A stretch of 64,000 nt of DNA from Acidovorax delafieldii (GTDB taxonomy: Bacteria; Pseudomonadota; Gammaproteobacteria; Burkholderiales; Burkholderiaceae_C): NCBI RefSeq assembly GCF_007993815.1, contig NZ_VJWE01000013.1:1-64000 (forward strand). Direction: 5' to 3'. Shown here piece after piece: positions 40,402-47,723 of the stretch. Every line of letters begins with the position of its first letter. The stretch's first letter is position 1. The position numbers and the translations under genes were made by a program. The notes under the pieces were generated by a model. The model was given only the letters and a program-made list of their open reading frames with translations. It searched no databases and was not told where the DNA came from.

Positions 40402-41664
40402 TCAGGCGGCGGGCGACTTGCTGTTGTTCTTGGCTTCCTTGCGATCACCCGCAATCTCAGCCTTGGCGGTCATGGGCACGGGCTGCGGCGCCACCACGGC
40501 ACCGGGGCGCACGCGCTGCAGGCCGTTGACGACGATGTTCTCGCCCGCCTTCAGGCCCGAGGTGACCACGCGAAGACCGTCAATCGGCGCACCCAGGGTG
40601 ACCTCGCGGTATTCGGCCTTGTTGCCCTCGCCCACCACCATCACGAACTTCTTGTTCTGGTCAGTTCCCACGGCGCGCTCGTTGATGAGCAGCGCCTGGG
40701 TGTTGCGGGCCTGACCCATGCGGATGCGGGCAAACTGACCGGGGATGAGCGAGCCGTCTTCGTTGTCGAACACGGCTCGCACGCGCACGGTGCCGCTCTT
40801 GGCATCGACCTGGTTGTCGATGAGCTGCAAGCGACCGGCGTGCGGCGTGCCGCCCGTGGTGCCCGTGCCCATCTGTACAGGGATGCGCTCGATGAGCTGG
40901 CGGGCGCTATTGCCGCGCTGGCCGCTTTGCAGATCGGCCAGGGCCTTCACCACGATCTGCTCGTCGGTGTCGAAGCTCGCGTAGATGGGGCTCACGGACA
41001 CCAGCGTGGTCAGCACGGGGGCGCCCGCGCCGGCCGCCACCAGGTTGCCCACGGTGACTTCGATGCGACCCACACGGCCCGCCACCGGGGCGCGCACCTG
41101 GGTGTAGCCCAGGTTCAGCTTGGCGGTCTGCAGCGCGGCCTGGGCGGCGCGCAGGTTGGCATCGGCTTCGCGCTGGGCGTTCAGGCGCTCATCGTGCTCG
41201 CGCTGGGCGATGGCTTTTTCTTCGAGCAGGCGCGTGGCGCGCTCCAGTTCGCTGCGGGTGTACGACACGCGGGCCTGTGCAGCCACCACCTGGGCTTCGG
41301 CGCGGTCCACTTCGGCGGCGTAAGGGGCGGGGTCCACCGTCACGAGCAGCTCGCCCTGCTTGACCAGCGAGCCTTCGCGGAAGTGCACGGCCTGCACGGC
41401 GCCCGAGACGCGCGGGCGCACGTCCACGCGCTGCACGGCTTCGAGCCGGCCGGAAAACTCGTCCCACAGGGCGATGTCTTTTTGGAGCACGGCCGCCACC
41501 GACACCGGCATGGCGGGCGGTGCTGCGGGGGCGCTATCCGCCTGCGCCACGGGTGCCTGAAACACCAGAACAGCAGCCGCCACGGTGGCCGTCACGGCCG
41601 TGGCAAGGGTGGCCAGACCCAGGGGGCGGCGCTGGGAGAACTTGGAGAAGGATGGGAAGTTCAT
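40402..41664 (-). CDS. ceoA: RND efflux periplasmic adaptor (MexE/BpeE/CeoA-like)
   Basis: A 420-residue membrane fusion protein starting at ATG 41664 (MNFPSFSKF); an in-frame GTG two codons earlier is less likely. A signal region ends APVAQADS. The lipoyl halves (VRPRVSGAVQAVHFREGSLVKQGELL and YTQVRAPVAGRVGR) flank an Ala/Glu-rich hairpin. A beta barrel and C-terminal domain (GLKAGENIVVNGLQRVRPG) follow, with a basic tail. There is no lipobox Cys, so it is probably anchored by the N-terminal helix. The permease begins 34 bases downstream. Confidence 0.9.
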   Translation of the reverse strand: MNFPSFSKFSQRRPLGLATLATAVTATVAAAVLVFQAPVAQADSAPAAPPAMPVSVAAVLQKDIALWDEFSGRLEAVQRVDVRPRVSGAVQAVHFREGSLVKQGELLVTVDPAPYAAEVDRAEAQVVAAQARVSYTRSELERATRLLEEKAIAQREHDERLNAQREADANLRAAQAALQTAKLNLGYTQVRAPVAGRVGRIEVTVGNLVAAGAGAPVLTTLVSVSPIYASFDTDEQIVVKALADLQSGQRGNSARQLIERIPVQMGTGTTGGTPHAGRLQLIDNQVDAKSGTVRVRAVFDNEDGSLIPGQFARIRMGQARNTQALLINERAVGTDQNKKFVMVVGEGNKAEYREVTLGAPIDGLRVVTSGLKAGENIVVNGLQRVRPGAVVAPQPVPMTAKAEIAGDRKEAKNNSKSPAA

Positions 41665-42034
41665 GGTCACTTTCGATCAGTAGGTGTGCCCTTGTGGAGC
41701 ACGCTGTGAAACTTGTCTGCCGTGCGCTGGCGCCTGTGGGCTGCGCTCGGCAGGGGTCAATGCAAAGGGGGCGGAACGCAGTCTCGGCAATGACACGGTG
41801 GAAAGGTCAATACCCCGGCGACAAACACCGGGGCGGCCTGCGTGCCACCGTCAAAAGACGGTGCGGCCAGGTGCGCTGTGACAGCGGCCGCAGGCCAAAG
41901 GGGTCAGGGGTGCATGCATGGTGTGTTCTTTCCTCCGTGTCGTTTGAATGGCTAACGTGGGCTCCAGGACATGCGGAGCGGGCAACGCCGGGCAAGCGTT
42001 TCCCCTCCGGCACGCCAGGCCGGAAATCAAGATG
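41665..42034. other. Intergenic region between the llpE-like and adaptor genes
   Basis: Together with the terminator at 42035-42066, this gap is about 470 bases, unusually long for an operon. I see no gene. Several imperfect repeats of a GACGGT/CCGGCG type occur. A second promoter for the pump genes is possible but not identifiable. Confidence 0.45.
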
Positions 42035-42066
42035 CAAAAAGGGAATGGGGCTCGCGCCGAGCCCGC
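42035..42066 (-). terminator. Candidate terminator after the llpE-like gene
   Basis: On the minus strand GGGCTCG-GCG-CGAGCCC is followed by ATTCCCTTTTT. It lies 70 bases after the hydrolase stop and would separate that gene from the pump genes, or attenuate read-through. Confidence 0.6.
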
Positions 42067-42135
42067 GTTTCTCTGCCTCCACCCGGGTGGAGGTCAGCGG
42101 CTGTCAGGGGTGTGAGAAGGTGTCAGGGGCCGTCG

Positions 42136-43017
42136 TCAGGACGGCACCGGACTTCGCGTGGAGGCAAAGAACTGCCGGAACTGCTCCTGCGCTCCCGCCG
42201 CACACGGACATTCGTGCGGGCCGGTCTGCAGCAGGGCATCAGGCCACTGCGGGTTCTTGGAGAACACGTGGCGCGTGACCGGCAGGCCGGCAGCCTCCAG
42301 CCGGGCCGCGTAGGCCAGCGCCTCGTCGTGCATGGGGTCGGTGTCGCCCACCAGGATCAGCGTGGGGGGCAGCCCCGCCAGGCGCTGCGCACCGGCAGGC
42401 ACCGCATAGGGGTGCTCGGCATCGCGCGGGCAGCGCAGAAAGTTGCGCCAGCCCTCGGTCCACTTGCAGCCCGTGGAGTCCCCCGTGGCCTCGCGCAGCG
42501 ACGCGGTGCCCACACAGGGGTCCAGCATGGGCGACAGCAGGATCTGCCCGGCCAGCGGGGGGTGAGACTGGTCACGCGCCATCAGTGCCACGGCCGCCGC
42601 CAGGTTGCCACCGGCCTCTTCGCCCGCCAGGTACACGGCGGCGCCCTGCCCGCCGAGCTTGGTGCGGTGCTTGTGCACCCACTTGAGCACACCGTAACCT
42701 GTGTCCACCGGCTGCGGAAAGGGCGTGAGCGGATACGCGACCGACACCACCACGGCCCCGGCACTCTCCAGCAGAGAAGCCACCGTGCAGCCGTTGTCCA
42801 GATCGCCCGACATGAAGGCCCCGCCGTGGAAGTGCACGACCACCGGGGACGCCTGACCGGTCTTCTTGCGGCCATACATGCGCACTTCCACGTCCTGCCC
42901 CTGGGCCACCTCAATGGTGGAATCGGTGCAGACGGACGCAGCCACCCCGGACGCCTTGGCGGGCGCCGCAGCGGGCTGCGTGGGCAAAGAGGATGAAGAC
43001 GGGCGGTCGGGCTGCAT
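42136..43017 (-). CDS. llpE: LlpE-like alpha/beta-hydrolase-fold protein with altered nucleophile
   Basis: A 293-residue protein of the hormone-sensitive-lipase group. The oxyanion motif HGGAF (64-68) is intact, but the nucleophile elbow, normally GDSAGG, reads GEEAGG with E134 in place of Ser. The acid-box region VGDTDPMHDE (223-232) is kept. It is therefore unlikely to act as a serine esterase in the standard way. Genomic position next to a MexEF-type pump and a divergent LysR regulator matches llpE of the Burkholderia ceo and bpeEF loci, whose role is unclear. The start at 43017 has no obvious ribosome site. Confidence 0.8.
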   Translation of the reverse strand: MQPDRPSSSSLPTQPAAAPAKASGVAASVCTDSTIEVAQGQDVEVRMYGRKKTGQASPVVVHFHGGAFMSGDLDNGCTVASLLESAGAVVVSVAYPLTPFPQPVDTGYGVLKWVHKHRTKLGGQGAAVYLAGEEAGGNLAAAVALMARDQSHPPLAGQILLSPMLDPCVGTASLREATGDSTGCKWTEGWRNFLRCPRDAEHPYAVPAGAQRLAGLPPTLILVGDTDPMHDEALAYAARLEAAGLPVTRHVFSKNPQWPDALLQTGPHECPCAAGAQEQFRQFFASTRSPVPS

Positions 43018-43209
43018 GGCAGGTACCCAGTAGGTAGGTGGATAGGTGGAAGGTCGGTTGACGATGGATGAAATGTAGTGGCTTGGGCCTTTCTGATAAA
43101 CAGGTCAAACACCACCGCACTGTTTCCAAAAGCTCAACAATCAAACCGGGGCGCCCGTGTGAGAATTCCTCAGCACCCAATCTGGGTGCTGATGACTCAA
43201 GGAGAAGCC
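43018..43209. promoter_or_regulatory. Divergent promoter region of llpE-like gene and LysR regulator
   Basis: This 192-base spacer between divergent genes is the expected binding place of the LysR protein. CTGATAAACAGGTCAA near 43094-43109 has a T-N11-A spacing, but no perfect palindrome stands out. Confidence 0.35.
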
Positions 43210-44127
43210 ATGGACCAGATACAGGCCATGCGCATATTCGTGCGGGTGGTGGAGGCCGGCACGTTTACCCGGGCAGCGGATTCGCTGAGCCTGCCCAAAG
43301 CCACGGTGACCAAGCATGTGCAGGCGCTGGAGGAGCGGCTGCGCGTGAAGCTGCTCAACCGCACCACCCGCCGCGTGACCGTGACACCCGATGGCGCGGC
43401 CTATTACGACCGCACGGTGCGGCTGCTGACCGACCTGGACGACATCGAGGCCAGCATGACCAACGCGCGCGCGAACCCGCGCGGGCGGCTGCGCATCGAC
43501 GTGGGCACGTCGGTGGCCCAGTTGCTCATCATTCCGCAACTGGCGGAGTTTCATGCCCGCTACCCGGACATCCAGGTGGACCTGGGTGTGAGCGACCGCA
43601 CGGTGGATCTGATCGGGGACAACGTGGACTGCGTGATCCGGGGGGGCGAGCTGAGCGACCAGTCACTGGTGGCGCGCCGCATTGGCAACCTGGAGTTCAT
43701 CACCGTCGCCGCACCCGCCTACCTGGAGCGCAAGGGCACACCCACGCACCCGCTGGAGATCGAGGAGAAACACGCCAGTGTGATCTACTTCTCGCCCCAA
43801 AGCGGGCGGCACTATCCGCTCGAGTTTCGCCGGGGCGATGAGTCCATCGACATCACCGGCCCCTACCAGCTGAGCGTGAACGAGGCCAACGCCTACGTGA
43901 CCTCCATCGTGGCGGGGCTGGGCATTGGCCAGATCACCAGCTGGCAAGCCCAGCGCTACCTCGCCAGCGGAGCCCTGGTGCAACTGCTGCCGGACTGGAC
44001 CCAACCCCTGCTGCCCGTGTATGTGGTGTACCCGCCCAACCGCCACCTGAGCGCCAAGGTGCGCGCGTTTGTGGACTGGGCGGCCGAGCTGTTCCAGCGC
44101 GAGGCCCATCTGCAGCGCAAAGCCTGA
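43210..44127 (+). CDS. ceoR: LysR-family regulator of the efflux locus (CeoR/BpeT-like)
   Basis: A 305-residue LTTR. The start at 43210 (MDQIQAMRIF) follows AAGGAGAAGCC. The winged HTH is at about 1-60 (AGTFTRAADSLSLPKATVTKHV), then a linker helix and the effector-binding domain with GRLRIDVGTSVAQ and GLGIGQITSWQAQRYL. By position, divergent from the llpE-like gene and the pump operon, it should be the local activator, as CeoR, BpeT and MexT are for related pumps. The inducer is unknown. Confidence 0.88.
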   Translation: MDQIQAMRIFVRVVEAGTFTRAADSLSLPKATVTKHVQALEERLRVKLLNRTTRRVTVTPDGAAYYDRTVRLLTDLDDIEASMTNARANPRGRLRIDVGTSVAQLLIIPQLAEFHARYPDIQVDLGVSDRTVDLIGDNVDCVIRGGELSDQSLVARRIGNLEFITVAAPAYLERKGTPTHPLEIEEKHASVIYFSPQSGRHYPLEFRRGDESIDITGPYQLSVNEANAYVTSIVAGLGIGQITSWQAQRYLASGALVQLLPDWTQPLLPVYVVYPPNRHLSAKVRAFVDWAAELFQREAHLQRKA

Positions 44128-44235
44128 CGCCCCCTGAATCGGTTCTGTGGTGGCGGTGGTGGGGTTCACTCCCCATGCACACGACAGGATTGCTCTCAGG
44201 GCGTGTTCACGCTCCCAGTCTGTATGCTTGGAGCC

Positions 44236-44517
44236 ATGAGCACTCCAGAGACCCCGCCACCCGCCCCACCGGCCAACAAGCCCACCCAGCCGCGCAACCC
44301 CCTGCACGGCGTGACACTCGAAGCCATGGTGGTGGGCCTGGCCGACTACTTTGGCTGGGATGAGCTGGGGCGGCAGATTCCCATCCGCTGCTTCCAGATC
44401 GACCCCAGCGTGGGCTCCAGCCTCAAGTTCCTGCGCAAGACCCCCTGGGCGCGCGAGAAGGTCGAAAGCCTCTACCTCTTCATGCTGCGGGACCAGCGGC
44501 GCAACGCGCAAGAATGA
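44236..44517 (+). CDS. VF530-family (DUF2132) small DNA-binding-like protein
   Basis: A 93-residue protein with a Pro-rich N-terminal tail. The family core is [34 protein letters not shown] and [20 protein letters not shown]. The start at 44236 is preceded by CTTGGAG. VF530 proteins fold as small helical domains proposed to bind DNA; no function is established. It overlaps the next gene by 4 bases (ATGA). Confidence 0.85.
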   Translation: MSTPETPPPAPPANKPTQPRNPLHGVTLEAMVVGLADYFGWDELGRQIPIRCFQIDPSVGSSLKFLRKTPWAREKVESLYLFMLRDQRRNAQE

Positions 44518-45023
44518 CCAGCGATGCGCGCAGCCATACCGCAACAACGCCCAATAAGGCAGCGCATTCGGCACAGCTGAGCGCGCGGTATCACAACTTT
44601 CTGGTACCGCTGCTGGCGCTGGGCGCCATGGGTGGTTTCAACGCGCTGCTGGTGGCCCGGTCTGGAGCCGGTGATGCAGGCTGGTGGCCGGTGGCCTGGC
44701 TGGCCACCGTGTTTCTGGGGGTGTTCTTCAGTGCAGTCTTCATGGCGATGGCGGGCCGCCGCAAGCTGCCGGTGGCCTACGGCATCGCGGTGGGCACGCT
44801 GGTGGGCCTGGGGCTTACCGCCTGTGGCCTACTGCAGGCCCACCTGCACGCACCATGGGGTGCAACCCTGCCCGCCTGGTTAGCGTGGTTCAGCAGCCCC
44901 CAGGCAAGGGCCTGGCTGGACTCTCCCTGGGCACCGCTCATTCCCTACGCAGCAGGGCTGGCCTGGCATGGCGCCGCCCTGCTGGTTTTCAATCGCCGGA
45001 CGTCACCAGAAAATCGCGGCTGA
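44514..45023 (+). CDS. Hypothetical multi-pass membrane protein
   Basis: A 169-residue protein with four likely membrane helices (about 28-48, 56-78, 84-106 and 140-160) and a polar N-terminal tail. It is coupled to the VF530-type gene by an ATGA overlap. Its 3' end overlaps the 3' end of the convergent alpha-E gene by 35 bases. I recognise no family motif. Confidence 0.7.
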   Translation: MTSDARSHTATTPNKAAHSAQLSARYHNFLVPLLALGAMGGFNALLVARSGAGDAGWWPVAWLATVFLGVFFSAVFMAMAGRRKLPVAYGIAVGTLVGLGLTACGLLQAHLHAPWGATLPAWLAWFSSPQARAWLDSPWAPLIPYAAGLAWHGAALLVFNRRTSPENRG

Positions 45024-45948
45024 TGCCGCCACCCAGGTCGTTCACCCGGTCCAGGAACTGCGTGAGGAACGCGTGCAGCCCGGTCGCCAGGATCTCGTCG
45101 ATGCGGCCGTACTGCAGGTCGGCCAGCAGGCGCCCTGCCCTGCGGCTGGTCTCGGCAGACTGCCCGTTGGCCAGCACGGCCAGGTTGTCCACCACCTCGC
45201 GCAGGCACGCGTGCAGCGAGCGCGGCATGTCGCGGCTCAGGATCAGCAGGTCGGCCACGCGGCCCGGCGTGATCACGTCGCGGTAGACCTTGCGGTACAC
45301 CTCGAACGCCGACACGCTGCGCAAGATGGCGCTCCAGTGGTAGAAGTCGCTTTCCTGGTTGCGGTCACTGGGGCGGCCAAAGAAGTCGTTCTTGACCGCG
45401 TGGAACTTCACATCCAGCAGGCGCGCGGTGTTGTCCGCGCGCTCCAGGAAGGTGCCCATGCGCAAGAAGTGAAACGCCTCGTCCTGCAGCATGGTGCCCA
45501 GCACCACGCCGCGTGAGAGGTGCGAGCGGTACTTCACCCATTCAAAGAACTGGCCTGGGTCGCGCTCAAACGCGCCGCCTTCCAGTTGCCGGTGCAGTTC
45601 CAGCCAGGTCTGGTTCTGCGTCTCCCACACCTCGGTGGTGAGCGCACCGCGCACGGCCCGCGCGTTCTCGCGTGCGGCGCGCAGGCACGACAGGATGGAC
45701 GACGGGTTGTTGCCGTCGTGCACCATGAACTCCAGCACGTTGGCGGGCGTCACTTCACCATGCTTGGCGGTGTAGGCAGGGATCAGCTCGCTGATGGACA
45801 GCAGGCCCTCCCAGCCTTTTTGCGCCACATCGGCAGCCTGGGGCAACAGGGAGGTCTCGTAGCTCACATTGAGCATTCTTGCTGTGTTCTCTGCCCGCTC
45901 TGTATATCGGGACATCCAGAACAGATGGTCGGCGGTGCGGCTCAGCAT
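44989..45948 (-). CDS. Alpha-E domain protein (DUF403)
   Basis: A 319-residue helical protein starting MLSRTADHLFWMSRYTERAE, the family signature, preceded by GGGGAGGAAAA. Other conserved parts are ARENARAVRGALTTEVWE and FLERADNTARLLDVKFH. Alpha-E proteins are encoded next to circularly permuted ATP-grasp proteins, as here, and are predicted to act with them in peptide-bond or amide formation, possibly on a small peptide. The start overlaps the stop of a 48-residue leader ORF made from a duplicate of this gene's own 5' end. Confidence 0.88.
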   Translation of the reverse strand: MLSRTADHLFWMSRYTERAENTARMLNVSYETSLLPQAADVAQKGWEGLLSISELIPAYTAKHGEVTPANVLEFMVHDGNNPSSILSCLRAARENARAVRGALTTEVWETQNQTWLELHRQLEGGAFERDPGQFFEWVKYRSHLSRGVVLGTMLQDEAFHFLRMGTFLERADNTARLLDVKFHAVKNDFFGRPSDRNQESDFYHWSAILRSVSAFEVYRKVYRDVITPGRVADLLILSRDMPRSLHACLREVVDNLAVLANGQSAETSRRAGRLLADLQYGRIDEILATGLHAFLTQFLDRVNDLGGGISRDFLVTSGD

Positions 45949-46088
45949 TTTTCCTCCCCGGGCAGAGAACCCCGCGCGTGCTGCGCACGCTGGCTGTGTT
46001 GTGGTGAAACCCCGCATTCGGCGGCGTTTTCAGCCCGCTCGGTGTAGCGGGACATCCAGAACAGATGGTCGGCGGTGCGGCTCAGCAT
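45881..46088 (-). repeat. Partial tandem duplication of the alpha-E gene 5' end
   Basis: Bases 46021-46088 repeat 45881-45948 with a 140-base period. The 42 bases next to the start codon are identical and the rest of the 68-base unit has about nine differences. Between the copies is unrelated sequence. Confidence 0.9.
45942..46088 (-). CDS. 48-residue leader ORF from a duplicated alpha-E gene start
   Basis: It starts two bases after the ATP-grasp stop (TGAACATG). The first 22 residues are those of the alpha-E protein (MLSRTADHLFWMSRYTERAEN), then the frame diverges (AAECGVSPQHSQ...) and stops inside the alpha-E start (ATGCTGA). This geometry would allow translational coupling from the ATP-grasp gene to the alpha-E gene. 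It may simply be a by-product of a partial tandem duplication. No function is claimed for the peptide. Confidence 0.45.
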   Translation of the reverse strand: MLSRTADHLFWMSRYTERAENAAECGVSPQHSQRAQHARGSLPGEEKC

Positions 46089-46090
46089 GT

Positions 46091-47638
46091 TCAGAGGCTC
46101 CCTTGCGATTGACTTTGCGACTGACCTTGTCCCTGCGATTGCGACTGGGATTGCGACTGGGATTGCACGGCCTTGGGTTGCGCTGCGGGCGTACCCTCGC
46201 CCAACACCCAGGTGTCCTTGGTGCCGCCGCCCTGCGACGAATTCACCACCAGCGAGCCCTCTTGCAGCGCCACGCGCGTGAGGCCGCCGGCGGCCATCTG
46301 CACCTCGCGGCCGCTGAGCACAAAGGGACGCAGGTCGATGTGGCGCGGGGCAATGCCGCTTTCCACATAGGTGGGGCAGCTTGACAGGCTGAGCGTGGGC
46401 TGCGCGATGTAGCCCGCCGGGTTGGCCAGCAACGCGCGGCGAAAGTCCTCGATCTCGGCCTGCGTAGCGGCAGGGCCGATGAGCATGCCGTAGCCGCCCG
46501 CGCCGTGCACCTCCTTCACCACCAGGTCCTTGAGGTTGGCCAGCACGTGCTGCAGGTCGTCCTGCTTGCGGCACATCCAGGTGGGCACGTTCTTCAGGAT
46601 GGGCTCCTCGCCCAGGTAGAAGCGGATCATCTCCGGCACATAGGGGTAGACGGACTTGTCGTCCGCCACGCCCGTGCCCACAGCGTTGCAGATGCCCACG
46701 TTGCCCGCGCGGTAAGCCTCCATCAGGCCGTAGCAGCCCAGGGTGGAATTGCGGCGGAAGACTTGGGGGTCGAGGAAGTCATCGTCCACGCGGCGATAGA
46801 TCACGTCCACCCGCTGCAGGCCGCGTGTGGTGCGCATGTACACGAACTTGTCCTTGACCACCAGGTCCTGGCCCTCCACCAGCTCCACACCCATCTGCTG
46901 GGCCAGGAAGGCGTGCTCGAAGTACGCACTGTTGTGCATGCCGGGCGTGAGTACCACCACCGTGGGCTCATCCGCCGTGGCGGGGGCGCTGGCGCGCAGG
47001 GTTTCGAGCAGCATGTCGGGGTAGTGGGCCACCGGCGCCACCTTGTGCAGGCTGAACAGCTCGGGGAACAGCCGCATCATCATCTTGCGGTTTTCGAGCA
47101 TGTAGCTCACACCGCTGGGCACGCGCAGGTTGTCTTCGAGCACGTAGTACTCACCATTGCCCTGGGCATCAGGGGCGCGCACGATGTCGATGCCTGCGAT
47201 GTGCGCGTAGATGTCCTGCGGCACATGCACGCCGGCCATCTCGGGGCGGTATTGCGCGTTGTTCAGGATGAGGTCGGCGGGCACGATGCCGGCGCGGATG
47301 ATGTCCTGGCCGTGGTAGACGTCGTGGATGAAACGGTTGAGCGCCGTGACACGCTGCACCAGCCCCTGCTGCATGCTGGCCCACTCGTGGGCAGGGATGA
47401 TGCGGGGGATCAGGTCGAACGGGATCAACCGCTCGTTGCCTGCGCCGCCTTCATCCTTGGCGCCGTAGACGGCGAAGGTGATGCCCACGCGCCGGAAGAT
47501 CATCTCGGCTTCGGCCCTGCGGGCCTGCATCACGTCAGGGGGCTGTTTGCTCAACCACTGCGCATAGCGCTTGTAGTGTTCCCGCACGTCGCTGCCATCA
47601 AACGGCAGCATGGCGTACATCTCGTCAAATTTCTGCAT
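46091..47638 (-). CDS. Circularly permuted ATP-grasp protein
   Basis: A 515-residue protein starting MQKFDEMYAMLPFDG after GGAGGCC; the longer frame is rejected. Family marks include YGAKDEGGAGNERLIPFDL, RPEMAGVHVPQDIYAHIAGID, YVLEDNLRVPSGVSYMLENR and RNSTLGCYGLMEAYRAGNVGI, with the ATP-binding KEVHGAGGYGMLIG and the final RPFVLSGREVQMAAGGLTRVAL. It is predicted to ligate carboxyl and amine groups using ATP together with the alpha-E protein. The C-terminus carries a (Gln-Ser)n tail encoded by a short tandem repeat. Confidence 0.9.
   Translation of the reverse strand: MQKFDEMYAMLPFDGSDVREHYKRYAQWLSKQPPDVMQARRAEAEMIFRRVGITFAVYGAKDEGGAGNERLIPFDLIPRIIPAHEWASMQQGLVQRVTALNRFIHDVYHGQDIIRAGIVPADLILNNAQYRPEMAGVHVPQDIYAHIAGIDIVRAPDAQGNGEYYVLEDNLRVPSGVSYMLENRKMMMRLFPELFSLHKVAPVAHYPDMLLETLRASAPATADEPTVVVLTPGMHNSAYFEHAFLAQQMGVELVEGQDLVVKDKFVYMRTTRGLQRVDVIYRRVDDDFLDPQVFRRNSTLGCYGLMEAYRAGNVGICNAVGTGVADDKSVYPYVPEMIRFYLGEEPILKNVPTWMCRKQDDLQHVLANLKDLVVKEVHGAGGYGMLIGPAATQAEIEDFRRALLANPAGYIAQPTLSLSSCPTYVESGIAPRHIDLRPFVLSGREVQMAAGGLTRVALQEGSLVVNSSQGGGTKDTWVLGEGTPAAQPKAVQSQSQSQSQSQGQGQSQSQSQGSL
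46094..46165 (-). repeat. Hexanucleotide repeat encoding a Gln-Ser tail
   Basis: About twelve imperfect CA(A/G)-TC(C/G) units encode alternating Gln and Ser (two Gln-Gly interruptions) at the C-terminus of the ATP-grasp protein. Such a tract can vary in length by slippage without shifting the frame. Confidence 0.85.
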
Positions 47639-47723
47639 GAACGGGCCTCCTGCGATCAGGATAGCAAGTTGTGAGCCCACCCCCGCCCAACACCCCTGGC
47701 GGCGCTGCGCCATCGGCCCCGAA

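Noticed and set aside
46094..46165. Short tandem repeats considered as a CRISPR-like array
   Set aside because: Units are 6 bases with no spacers and are translated as a Gln-Ser tail.
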